Shown here piece by piece: positions 24,041 through 34,399 of a DNA stretch of 64,000 nt. The translations under genes were made by a program, and so were the position numbers. The stretch spans positions 38,539,920-38,603,919 of the forward strand of contig NW_020954585.1 of the NCBI RefSeq assembly GCF_900497805.2. Direction: 5' to 3'. This stretch comes from Vombatus ursinus (taxonomy: Eukaryota; Chordata; Mammalia; Diprotodontia; Vombatidae). How positions within the stretch are numbered: position 1 is the first letter of the stretch; each line of letters opens with the position of its first letter. The notes below the pieces were generated by a model. That model was not told where the DNA came from, did not search any database, and worked only from the letters and a program-made list of their open reading frames with translations.

Positions 24041-25194
24041 TACTCATTAAGAGTGATTAATTATTCATAATTCATTAACTCTCTGTCTCTTCCATTCTGT
24101 GTGTTTCTATTTTTCCCTCCTATTAGAATATCTATCAATCTATTTATCTATCTCGTCTACTTACTATCATCTATCTATGTTTATATCTAGAAAATATTAC
24201 CAAAGCAGCCAAATGAAAGTACACAAGCAATACTTCTGAGAGACCTAATCAAACTTTGTCATGAAAAATAATTTACTTATCTTAAAGTCTGCTTTCCTAG
24301 AGCAGCTACTGTAATTCTCCTCACATCATTTAAAGCCCTAAAACAATATACTAAATATCTAAATGTAGGTTACAAAGAGTTTGCTTAATTTATTTTTTAA
24401 AGGTAATTATTAGAAGTACATTTTCAAATTGCCCTTGCTTTCTTTATCACTCAAATCATCTTAAATGATGAATTTAATACTTTACATTTTCTACATAAAT
24501 ATTTTATGCCATATGATATGGTAATTTTTAAAAAATGTGACCATGAAATGCCCGTTCACCCTGTAAAAAGTTACCTTTCTTAAGATTTCTGTTCAATATT
24601 TGTGAAAGGTCTATCATATCTAGTTTTTCCATTATCAAAGTCAGACTCATAATTTGTTCATTTTCCCATTAGATTCTTCCAAGTCTTCAGGGCCATGTTG
24701 AACTCACCATTGAATATTATTTTTCAATTTAGCTCTATTTTGAAGTTCAATTAGCTTTTCATTGATGAAAATGACATATCATTCGATGTTGTATCGTTCA
24801 ATATGTTATATTATTCAATAAAATTATGTTATATCATTCAAAATTACATGGTATTATATTATTCTGTTGTATTATGATTTGTTATATTCTCTTGTATGAA
24901 CATGTCACATCCACGTGATATTAAAATGCATAAGTAGCTTTGGTACCTTCAGGCAAATATACACATATATATGTGTATATAGATATATATGTATGTGTAT
25001 AAGTATGTGTATTTGTATATGCATGTTTATATATCTATATCTAAATCCATTTCTAAATGTAATCTACCTCTATATCTGTATCTAAACCTCTATCATCTAT
25101 TTATATATCTCTGTCTCATATTTATTTACAGTACTTCACTTTCTCCTCTCTTCCTAATTTCTTTCCTTCTTTCCTTATATTTCTTTCCATCTAA
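24041..25194. other. No gene; ATT/TATG-rich stretches
   Basis: A decayed 'ttatatcattca'-like repeat zone at about 24770-24900 and a TATG/TATA tract at about 24955-25030. No other feature. Confidence 0.5.
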
Positions 25195-25207
25195 GCTTAT
25201 CTCTCTT
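25195..25207. repeat. TSD of L1-B, left copy
   Basis: 'gcttatctctctt', identical over 13 bp to 28800-28812. Upstream 'tttccatct' on the left versus 'cttccatct' on the right suggests the duplication may once have been longer. Confidence 0.85.
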
Positions 25208-26889
25208 CTTTTTTTCTTTTTCTATGGATTTATTCAGTATTTTGTTTTCCCCCAGTTACATGTAAAAACAACTTATAACATTGTTTTTAAAACCTTGAGT
25301 TCTAAATTATCTTCCTTTCTCCTTCCACACCCCACCCCCTTGAGAATGCAAGCAATTTGATATAGGTTATACATGTGTAGTCATGCAAAACATATCCATG
25401 ATAGTGATGTAATGAAAGAAAACATAGACAAAAAAAACCTAGAGTAAAATAAAGTTTTTATTTTTTTTAAGTATACTTCAATCAGTATTCAGATACCTTC
25501 AGTTCTTTCTCTGGGGATGGGTAGCATTTTGCATCATAACTCCTTCAGAGTTGTCTTGGATCCTTGTATTGCTGAGAATAATTAAGTCATTCACAGCTGA
25601 TCATCTTACAATATTGCTGTTACTTTCTACATAGTATATTTCACTTTGCATTAGCCCATGCAAGTTTTTCCAGGTTTTTTTTTCTGAGAGCATCCTGCTC
25701 ATAATTTTTTACAGTACAATATTGTCCCATCATAATCACATACCACAACTTGTTCGGCCATTCTCCAACTGATGGGCATCCTCTCAATTTCCAATTCTTT
25801 ACTCCCAGAAAAAGGCTGCTATAAATATTTTTGTACATATAGGTCCTTTTCTTTCTTTCTTTTTTTTAATCTTTTTTGGGATACAGAATTAGTGATGGTA
25901 TTTCTAGTTCAAAAGGTATGCATGGTTTTATAGCCCTTTGGGAATAGCTCCAAATTGCTCTACAGAATGACTGAATCAGTTCACAACTCTGAAGACAGTG
26001 CATTCATGTCTCATTTTTTCCACATCCCCTCCAACATTTGTTATTTACCTTCTCTGTCCTATTAGCCAATCTAATAGGTATGAAGTAGTGCCTCAGAATT
26101 ATTTGAGTTAGAATAATTTTATATGGGTATGGATATCTTTGAGTGCTTCATCTGAAAACTGATTATATCTTTTGATCATTTATCAATTGGGAAATGGCTC
26201 TTATTTTTATAAATTTGGCTCATTTCTCTATGTTTGAGAAATGTGGCTTTTATCAGAGAAACTTGCTTCAAATTTGTTTTCAGTTCATATTACTATTGTA
26301 TTTCCCTCCATCCTATTCTCCCCATCCTATTCTATTCTCTCTCCTTTCACCCTGTCCCTTCTCAAAATTGTTTTACTTCTGACCACCCTCTCCCCCAATT
26401 CTTCTATCACCCCTCCCCTTCTCTTATCCCCTTCCCCTCCTACTTTCCTGTAGGGTAAGATAGATTTCAATACCCAATTGAGTGTGCATATTATTGCCTT
26501 TTTGAGCCATTTCTGATGAAAGTAAGTTTCTTTCACTCCCCTTTATCTCCCCCCCTTCCCCTCCACTGTAAAATATTTTCTTGCCACTTTTATGTGAGAT
26601 AATTTACCCCATTTTACCTCTACCTTTCTCTTTTTCCCAGTACATTTCTCTGTCACCCCTTAATTTGCTTTTTACATATCATACCTTCATATTCAACTTA
26701 CACCTATTCCCTCTATCTATATATATACTCCTTCCAACTACCCTAATAATGAGAAAGGTCTAATGAGTTACAAATATCATCATCCCATGTAGAAATATAA
26801 ACAGTTTAACCTTATTAAGTTCCTTACAATTTTCCTTTCATGTTTACCTTTTTATGCTTCCCTTGAGCCTTGTATTTGAAGTTCAAATT

Positions 26890-27934
26890 TTCTATTCAGC
26901 TCTGGTCATTTCATTAAAAATGCTTGAAAGTCCTCCATCTCATTGAATGTCCATTTCCCACCCTGAAGGATTATAATCAGTTTTGCTGGGTAGGGGATCC
27001 TTGGTTGTAATCCTAGCTCCTTTGACTTCTGGAATATCATATTCCAAGCCCTCTGATCTTTTAATGTAGCAGCTGCTGTTTCTTGTGTTTTCTTGACACC
27101 ACCTTACTTAAATTGTTTCTTTCTGGCTGCTTGAAATATTTTCTCCTTGACCTAGGAACTCTGAAATTTGGCTATAATATCCCTGAAAGTTTTCATTTTG
27201 AGATCATCTCTTTCAGGAGGTGATCAGTGGATTCTTTCAATTTCTATTTTACCCTCTGGTTGTAAAATATCAGGGCAGTTTTCCTTGATAATTTCTTGAA
27301 AGATGATGTTTAACCTCTTTTTTTTTAATCATGGCTTTCAGTTAGTCCAAGAATTTTTAAATTATCTCTCCTGGATCTATTTTCCAGGTCCGTTGTTTTT
27401 CCAATGAGGTATGTCACATTGTCTTCTATTTTTTTCATTCGTTTGGTTTTGTTTTATTTTTTCTTGATTTCTTAAAGTTATTAGCTTCCTTTTGCTCCAT
27501 TTTAATTTTTAAGGAATTATTTTCTTCAGTGAGCTTTTGGATTTCCTTTTCCATTTGACCAATTCTGCTTCTTAAGGCATTCCTCTCCTCATTGGCTTTT
27601 TGGACCTCTTTTGCCATTTGGGTTAGTCTATTTTTTAAGGGACTATTTTCTTCAGTATTTTTTTAGGTCTCCTTTACTAAGCTGTTGACTCTTTTCTCAT
27701 GATTCATTTGCATCACTCTAATTTCTCTTCCCAATTTTTCCTCTACCTCTCTTACTTGATTTTCAAAATCCTTTTTGAGCTCTTCCATGGCCTGATACCA
27801 ATTCATATTTTTCTTGGAGGCTCTGGATGTAGGAGCTTTGACTTTGCTGTCTTCTTCTGAGTGTGTTTTGATCTCCCTTGTCACCATAATAACTTTCTAT
27901 AGTCAGAGTTTTTTTTCTGCCATTGTTTGCTCAT
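26890..27934 (-). pseudogene. L1-B ORF1 remnant
   Basis: ORF1 RNA-binding protein of L1. The likely start codon is at 27934 (MSKQ...). Most of the N-terminal part lies in one frame from 27887 down to 27435 with one in-frame stop near 27663. It is charged and heptad-rich (MEELKKDFENQVREVEEKLG, then QKLTEENNSLKIKMEQKE), as expected for the ORF1 coiled coil. The RNA-recognition domain start appears at about 27380-27330 as DLENRSRRDNLKILGL. The C-terminal domain is seen at about 27060-26900 as RAWNMIFQKSKELGLQPR and YPAKLIIILQGG, but only by changing frames. Not functional. Confidence 0.85.
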
Positions 27935-28300
27935 TTTCCTAACCTATTACTTGACTTTTATGTCTTTGTTAAAGTAGGGCTCTGCTTCCAGAGTGGAGGG
28001 TGCTCTGTCTGAAACTTCAGGGGTTTTATGCAGCTTTTTCAGAGATTTCTAGGGACCTGTGAGTTTTCAGTTCTTCCAAGGTGAGCGATCACAAGCACTT
28101 TTTTCTGTCCTTGAACTGTGATGAGGGTTCCCCCCTCCACTGTGGCCACAAGCTTTGCGCTAGTGCTCCTCCTTGCCTTAGGACTGAGACTCAGGACTGT
28201 GACCTGGATCTTAGTATGGAAAGGCAACAGAGTACTGCCTCCATGCTATCAAAGAGACACCTGTAATCTCCTTCTGACCAGTTGTTTGACCCCCTTATTG

Positions 28301-28658
28301 TCTGTGGGCTGAGAGCTCTGGAAGCAGCTGCTGTCACTGCTGATTCAGTCACTCCTAAGGCCTGCTCCTGGTTGCTATGATGGGGCCTGTGCTGGCACAA
28401 CCTGTGATGGACTATGCTGCACTCTCACCCAGGTGTGATAGACCTTTCCTGCCAACCTTCTAAGTAGTCTTTGGCATCTGTGAGATGAGAGGTCTGGAAA
28501 CCTCCACTGCTGCAAATGATTCTGTCACTCCAAGGCTTGCTTCAGGCTTGCTAAGGCCTTGTCTCCACTGGTACAGCTTACTTATGATGGACTGTGTTCC
28601 TCTCTCGCCTTGGGGCAATAGACCTTTCCCACCAACTTTCCATGTTGTCCTGGGCTGG
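28301..28658 (-). repeat. Tandem units (~178 bp) in the L1-B 5' UTR
   Basis: Two imperfect tandem copies on the + strand. 'tctgtgggctgagagctctg' (28301) recurs as 'tctgtgagatgagaggtctg' (28477), and 'gacctttcctgccaacctt' (28441) recurs as 'gacctttcccaccaacttt' (28621). The offsets are 176 and 180. A weaker third unit may end just before 28301 ('ccttctgaccagttg'). Repeated 5' UTR units (monomers) act as L1 promoters in mouse; that role here is inference. Confidence 0.75.
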
Positions 28659-28799
28659 AAATTTGTTTCCTCCTGTCTTTTTATGGTTTCTGCTGCTCTA
28701 GAATTTGTTTAGAGCCAATTTTAAAGGTATTTGGAGGGGTTTGGGGGAGAGTTCAGGTGAGTCCCTTCCTTTGCTTGTCCACCATGGCTCCTTCCATCT

Positions 28800-28812
28800 G
28801 CTTATCTCTCTT
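28800..28812. repeat. TSD of L1-B, right copy
   Basis: 'gcttatctctctt', identical to 25195-25207. Confidence 0.85.
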
Positions 28813-29396
28813 TCCATCTTCAATGGTAAATAGTCAAGGTAGATCTAATCATAGGGAAAATAAATGTGCCTCTTGTACTATGTAAGTGCTAGTAAATCAA
28901 CTAACCATTTCAGTATGTTTTTCTTTCTTTCCCTTTGTTATTTGTCCTCTTTATTCTGTATTTTTCTTCCTTCTGTATTTCAAAGACTTACTAAATCCTG
29001 TTTAAAAGAAATTTAAAAAATCAATCCTCTTTAAACCCATTTTGCTCTATAGATATGAGGTATCATTATAGAGGAAAGATTTTATTCCTTTTTGTTTCTC
29101 TTACAATTTTTTAAGTATGTCTGCAAGTTTTTTGGATTTTCTTTGTGAGGATATCTTACATTTCTGTACCTGTTTTTGTCATTGTTGATATTATTGTGGT
29201 TGATGATGATGTTGCTGTTGTTCTTTGTTATCATTCGACACATTTGTTTTATTTTATATGAAAAAGGAAGGTGGACATAGAGATTATCTCTGCTTAAAAC
29301 ATCTTCCCCAATATTTTCTATTCAGAAGAAAAATTAAGGACTAGTTGTGTCATAGAGTATGCCTTATGGTAGACTTACTGTGACCATCCAATAAAA
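28813..29396. other. No recognisable feature
   Basis: Pyrimidine-rich, then unique-looking sequence with a short GAT/GTT-rich patch near 29190-29220. Confidence 0.5.
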
Positions 29397-29408
29397 AAAT
29401 GAATTCAG

Positions 29409-29535
29409 AAGCACCTAGGTGGTGCAGTGGATAGAGCACCAGCCCTGGAGTCAGGAGGACTTGAGTTCAAATCCAGTTTTAGATACATAACATTCTCTAG
29501 CTGTGTGACTCTGGGCAAGTCACTTAATCCCAATT

Positions 29536-29582
<47 letters not shown>
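29409..29582 (+). mobile_element. Marsupial tRNA-derived SINE with TSD and (CA)n tail
   Basis: Box A 'tggtgcagtgg' (29420-29430) and box B 'gagttcaaatcc' (29463-29474) give the pol III promoter expected of a tRNA-derived SINE. The core 'gtgtgactctgggcaagtca' follows. The tail has turned into a (CA)21 run (29541-29582). Flanking duplication: 'aaatgaattcag' (29397-29408) and 'aaatgaactcag' (29583-29594), 11 of 12 equal. Confidence 0.93.
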
Positions 29583-29585
<3 letters not shown>

Positions 29586-29814
29586 TGAACTCAGCTTTCT
29601 TTGCTAATTCAGGAATCAAGTGCGGCTCAGTAGTTAAGCACTTGGCTGGGCCGTGTCTGTAACTAGAGATTTCAGACTCCCATTTCAGTGTTACTTCAAT
29701 GATACCAGGGAATACAAGTATAGATCTTTATAAAGTTATGCCTGGAGGTGATAATAATAAAGTTCAGAGGGGCCATATGTGTCATTTCACCATACTATGA
29801 TATAAAAGTACATA

Positions 29815-30145
29815 TTTGTTTTGTTCCTTATGATTTTATTCATCTTTACCTTTTTTTAAAAATCTCTTAGCTCTTATTTTTGTGCTTAAAAGTTTCTATT
29901 CAGCTTTTTCATCAGAAAAGTCATTGTAAGTCCTCTATTTCATTAAAAATCCATTCCGCCCATAAGACTATATTTATTTTTTTCTCTGTAAGTTGTTCTT
30001 GGCTGTTGACACAGAAACTCTGAATTTTGGCTATGATATTCCTGGGAGTTTTTGTTTCGGTGTTTTGTTTTTGTTTTTCAGGAGGTGACAGGTTCTTTCT
30101 TTTTGTATTTTGCCTTCTGGTTCTAAGAGATCTGGGCAATGTGAC
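29815..30145 (-). mobile_element. L1 ORF1 fragment
   Basis: The antisense sequence parallels 26880-27290 of L1-B: 'tttggctatgatattcctgg', 'caggaggtgac' and the 'ttctattcagctttttcatc' block. Only the ORF1 C-terminal region is present. A minus-strand frame (29921-30139) contains PRNIIAKIQ, as in the L1-B RDIIAKFQ. Confidence 0.7.
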
Positions 30146-30469
30146 AAGAAATTGGGTGCAAAGTAGTCATATAATTTTTGAACTAAGAAGCTAATTCATT
30201 TCATTTCATAAGATCTACTAGATTTTGAGTACATGAATATCATGCTTCTCCTGGAATAAGTTCATCACTTGAAATTTCACTATCATGGAGATTGATTCAG
30301 CTTTGATGCTCAATACCTCCTCGGTACCCAAAGTTGCCTTTCCCCTTTCATTGAAGGGCTGGAGATTGGAATGATAAAAATCCTCCCCAAACATTGCTTT
30401 ACAGAGGTAACAGCTAACTTCATTTCCCACCAACTTCTCTGCTTGGATTTGACTCCATGAACATCATGC

Positions 30470-30660
30470 CCCTGTGCTGGATACCCTCTGATGTACTCCC
30501 TCCTTTTTCACCTTCCTTTTGTATATTGTCTTCCCCCTATTAGATTGCAAGCTTCTTAATGTCAGGGACTCCTTTTATATTATTTGTATCCATATACTTA
30601 GCATAGTGCCTAGCACAAATGTTTCTTGACTGTTGACTATTGATAAAGTATACCAATGAT
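30470..30660 (+). mobile_element. L2 LINE 3' end
   Basis: 'attagattgcaagcttctta', 'tgtcagggactcctttt', 'ttagcatagtgcctagcac' are the L2 3' blocks in order. Confidence 0.7.
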
Positions 30661-31739
30661 TTTTGAACAAAGAAACCTTAAAAAAAGCTCCTTTGGTATT
30701 TGATTTCCAGTATGTTTTTTTTTTAAATCAAAAGTTGATTGGCTTATTTTCTAGTCTTTAGCATTTTCAAAAGTTAGGTATACTTTGATGCTTTTATATT
30801 TTCATCTAACAATGGATCTTTATAAATGTTTCATTACTACCTTGGTGAATGGTCTCTCAAGCAACTCTCTAGGATTATAAATTGAAGAAATATTTACAAA
30901 CTACATTCATAGAGTTTCCAAACCAACAACTTTATCAATGAAGTGAGGGGTACAATCCAATCTAATTTCAACTCTAAGAAATGAACTCTTTACATGCTTC
31001 TTGATAATGATTAATTGTATTTGATTTCACAGGCTTATAAAGACAAGAAGAGGGTAAGATTCTTACTATGGGTATGTGTGAGAATCTCCATCCAAGAAAC
31101 TATTGTAAAAAGCATTAATTCACATTGATTTAGGATGAATTCATCTTGCCTTTCATAAGTTGTTTAACTTTATACTTCTTCAAACACTTGCACTTTTTGA
31201 TAGTAAATGTTTTGAAAACCAGTAAAAATTTGCCAAGGAACAGGTAATAAATAGTGGTCAAAACAATGCTTTGAGAGATGTGCCTTACAAAAACAAATTA
31301 CTTCAGTGATGACAAATGTTACAATGTCTTAACATGAAGTTCTTTTTGACATCCACTGGGATGTGTCCTCTGAGGTGTAAGTAAGGACAAGCTCTGCACT
31401 ATTCAGTCAAAGAGAGGAGAGAGTGGCATCTGGAGTGACACAGATGAAGAATGGGAAGGAAAACAGTACCTCGCTAACTAAACAAACAGCAGCCTTCACT
31501 TGACCTTATTCTCCTTTCAAGTTGTCATACTTGAAGGGTTTTCCATACTTGTTACCTACATTTCCTCATCTACTCATTTCTCTAGCCCATGCCATCTGGC
31601 TTTTGACCCTACCATCCTGTTGAATTTGTTATCTTCAAGTTACCATTGATCTCTTAAGTTCAAAATCCAGTGTGTTAATCAACATTGACCATATACTCCT
31701 CTGGGATAATCTCTCCTGCTCAGGTTTCCTTCGCAAGAC
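30661..31739. other. No recognisable feature
   Basis: Unique-looking sequence, no supported exon or repeat. Confidence 0.45.
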
Positions 31740-31905
31740 TAAATCAATTAATAAGCATTCATTCAGCATCCATTATGTGTCAGGTAATGTGCTAGATGGT
31801 GAAGATATAAAGGCAAAGGTAAAAACAGTCCATGCTCTAAAGGAAATTATACTTTAGCTATGAGAAGTAATATGTACACATATAAATATATGCAAAACAA
31901 ATACA
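31740..31905 (+). repeat. Ancient interspersed repeat fragment
   Basis: 'aataagcattcattcagcat', 'attatgtgtcaggtaatgtg', 'gatataaaggcaaag' and 'catgctctaaaggaaatt': the family seen at 7590 and 48245. Confidence 0.6.
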
Positions 31906-32062
31906 AGAATTACCTAGGGACATAAAATAAGGCCTAATGTGTTCTCTTTCAGTTGTCCTGTATATCTTACTAACATATAGTCTTCTTTGCTGTGTCATTT
32001 TCTTCTTGTTGTACATTATTTATGATTACTTCCTAATATTCTATCCTGGACACTCTTCTTTT

Positions 32063-32470
32063 TTTGCATTTTTAAAAAATTATTTATTTTTAGTTTTCAG
32101 CAATCACTTCCATAAGCTTTTGAGTTTTAAATTTTCTCCCCCTCCCTCCCCCTCTCCCTCCACAGGATGGCTTTCAGTCTGATATAGGCTCCACATATAC
32201 ATTTCTATTTAACCTATTTTCACATTAGTCATGTTGTAAAGAAGAATTAGAACCAATAGGTGGAGCCACAAGAAAGAAGAAACAAAATAAAACAGAAAAA
32301 AAGAGCAAATAGTATGCTTCAATCTGCATTCAAACTCCATAGTTCTTTCTCTGGATATGGATATCATTTTCCAGAATGAGACTTTTGGAGATGTCTTAGA
32401 TCCTTGCATTGCTGAGAAGAGCTGAGTCTATCAAAGTTAGTCATCACACAAAGTGGATGTTACTGTGCCT
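32063..32470 (-). mobile_element. L1 3' end, 5'-truncated, with TSD
   Basis: Antisense L1 3' end: 'gcttcaatctgcattcaaac', 'ctccatagttctttctctgg' and 'gatccttgcattgctgagaa', as in L1-B and L1-C. Flanked by 'ggacactcttctttt' (32048-32062) and 'gggcactcttctttt' (32471-32485), 14 of 15 equal. The target is L2 sequence. Confidence 0.85.
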
Positions 32471-32789
32471 GGGCACTCTTCTTTTCTCTCTCTACTGTCT
32501 TAAATTTTGTGATCTCATCAGTTTGACTTGGTTCAATTATGTCTACACAAATAACTCCAACATGTATATATCAAACCCTAATCTTTCTTCTGAACTCTAG
32601 TTCTATACTATCAATTGCTTATTGTACAATTCTACCTTGAAGTTCTATAGGTATCTCAACCTCAATATAGCGAAAATGAAAATTATTTTATTTTCCCCAA
32701 AAAACATTTCTTTTCCAAACATTTTTCACTTAATGGTACTACCATGCTTTTAGTCATACAGTTTTGCAACCTTAGTCATATTTGACTGT

Positions 32790-32990
32790 TTTGCTAGATA
32801 TCAGGAAAAAATTCCCAAATATTGGAATTTTCCAAAATAGGTTCCTTTAAGAAGTGTTGTTTCATCCCCTCCTCTTCAAAAACGGTTGGAACACAACTTG
32901 TCAAGAATGGTAGAAGAGAGATTTCTTTAATGTATGGGTTGAACTAGATGGATGCTGAAGATCCTTTCAACCCCCTTACTTTCTGACCAC
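32790..32990 (+). mobile_element. SINE-like segment (MIR/THER type)
   Basis: 'tgggttgaactagatggatg' followed by 'gatcctttcaacccc' matches the marsupial MIR/THER 3' block ('ggttggactagatg...aggtcccttccaac'). The rest is unclear. It interrupts L2. Confidence 0.4.
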
Positions 32991-33253
32991 CTATATCTAA
33001 TTAGTTTCCCAGTCTTCCGTATTATCATGTCTTCTAAATTCTATCTACAGAACATTTCAAGCATCCTCCCAGTGGTTCTATTCTCACAGACATTTCTTTA
33101 GTTCTGACACTTATATCCTCTGGTCTAGATGATTAAGATAGCCTCCTAATTGATCTGCCTACCTCTTTTCTCTTCCTTCTTCAGTCAATTGTATACATAG
33201 CTGCCAAATGATAATTCTAAAACATTATCTGACCATTTTGCCTGCCGCCCCAC

Positions 33254-33296
33254 ACTCACACACACATACACATACATGCACACACACACACCCCCA
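33254..33296. repeat. CA-rich microsatellite in L2
   Basis: Interrupted CA repeat with TACA and TGCA variants. Confidence 0.85.
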
Positions 33297-33439
33297 AACT
33301 TTCAATGACTTTCTATGTTCTCTAGGATCAAACACATAATCCATATGTTTGGGATATACTCTAAATACCTTTAGAGCTCTCCACAATACATCTCCCACCA
33401 AACTTTCCAGGTTTTTTCCATGGCACCTTCTTCACTGCA

Positions 33440-34098
33440 ATTGATGGGGATTAATAGTTATGCCTCCAAAATGGCATTGCATATTTTGCTTTTATGCCTT
33501 AGCACTATCAGTTTCCTTCATGTAGAATGGAGTGGATGGGGTATTCAGGGAACACTAGCATCTCTAGTGTGAGGGCTTACTGAGCCCTTTTCAGAGCTGC
33601 TCATATATCTTTGGTGTCCCCCTTTTACCCAACACTCCCCTGTGACTCCAAGAAGCTGTAGTATATATAGCAGCCACACCCTGGTAAAACCATTTAGGCA
33701 ATCAGGCTAATCTAGGTTGAGGGTAACCAACAAGACTCAAACCCATTGGTGAGTTAGGGGGATGTCTAGCCTAAACATGTGAAGACTTCCCCCCAAAGGA
33801 ATAGACAAATAAGAACATTTGGTTTCAGTGGCCATGAAGACAACAGAATCAGATGCTGTGAAATGCTTAGAACTTGGTGAGACATTGAAGAAGCATGGTC
33901 ATCCACTATATCTAGGGCCATCTCCAGTCATTCTGACTTTTTGTCTTGCCACTGGATTTCAATGATTCTGGAATAGAGCATCAGGCTGATGATTTTGTGC
34001 AACTCTTCTTCATTTAAATCCAATCCATGCACAAATCAAAACATCACTCTGTGATGTCATTGGTCTTCTTCAAAATGAAGGCCAAACAACAAACATCT
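33440..34098 (+). repeat. Unclassified ~655-bp dispersed element
   Basis: Bounded on both sides by L2 sequence that would be continuous without it, so it is an insertion of about 655 bp. Internal blocks include 'gcagccacaccctggtaaaa' (33671), 'gactcaaacccattggtgag' (33735) and 'gtcttgccactggatt' (33943). It ends in a CAAACAACAAAC tail (34084-34095). Its last ~160 bp recur at 16354-16700. I recognise this as a common marsupial repeat but cannot give its family. No open frame of note. The AAC-type tail is like that of RTE-clade elements, which is only a hint. Confidence 0.65.
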
Positions 34099-34399
34099 GG
34101 AATGAACTCCCTCCTCACCCCTACCTTTAAGAATCCATAGCTTCCTTCAAAGAACACATCAATGACCCTTTCCTTTATAAAACATTTTTTAATCTTAATT
34201 TTCAGCACTCTTTCTCAGTGTCCCCTAAAAATTACTGTAAATTATTTTTGCATATACTTTGTATTTATTCATGAAACTGTGGTATCCCTAGAGTAAAATA
34301 CAAACTCATTGAGGGCAAGAACTAAATTAATTCTATTGCCTGGTGTTGAGCAAAGTAGTAGATGTTTAATGGATGTGTAGAGTTGTGAATTGTTGAATA

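Larger units (their letters stand above)
25208..28799 (-). mobile_element. L1-B: complete half-L1 (ORF1 only)
   Basis: Minus-strand element with both ends present: the 5' end ('gccatggtggacaagc', reverse complement of 28778-28793), a 5' UTR with tandem units, ORF1 (27934 down to about 26890), a purine-rich spacer (about 26290-26880), then directly the last part of ORF2 and the L1 3' end down to 25208. No endonuclease or RT is present. At about 3.6 kb, bounded by an exact 13-bp TSD, it entered as one insertion already lacking ORF2's core. This matches the design of HAL1 ('half-L1') elements, which depend on the reverse transcriptase of full L1s. A fraction of sites have decayed; ORF1 is broken. 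Confidence 0.85.
31930..34390 (+). mobile_element. L2 LINE locus with nested insertions
   Basis: L2 (CR1 clade) blocks appear in the right order on the + strand. They include 'ctctctctactgtctt' with 'gtgatctcatcag' (32485-32525), 'tctgaactctagttctat' (32590), 'gcctcctaattgatctgcc' (33141), 'ctatgttctctaggatc' (33313), 'ctggaatgaactccctcc' (34098) and the 3' end 'caaactcattgagggcaag' (34301). The pieces are separated by an L1 end, a SINE-like segment, a CA-rich run and an unclassified repeat. Non-functional; the oldest layer of this region. Confidence 0.65.

Noticed and set aside
26194-26458. Overlapping frames with many Ser/Pro/Leu residues
   Set aside because: Antisense of the purine-rich spacer of L1-B; low complexity.
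27435-27887. Coiled-coil protein as a host gene
   Set aside because: It is the ORF1 N-terminal region of L1-B, with the RNA-recognition block following on the same strand.
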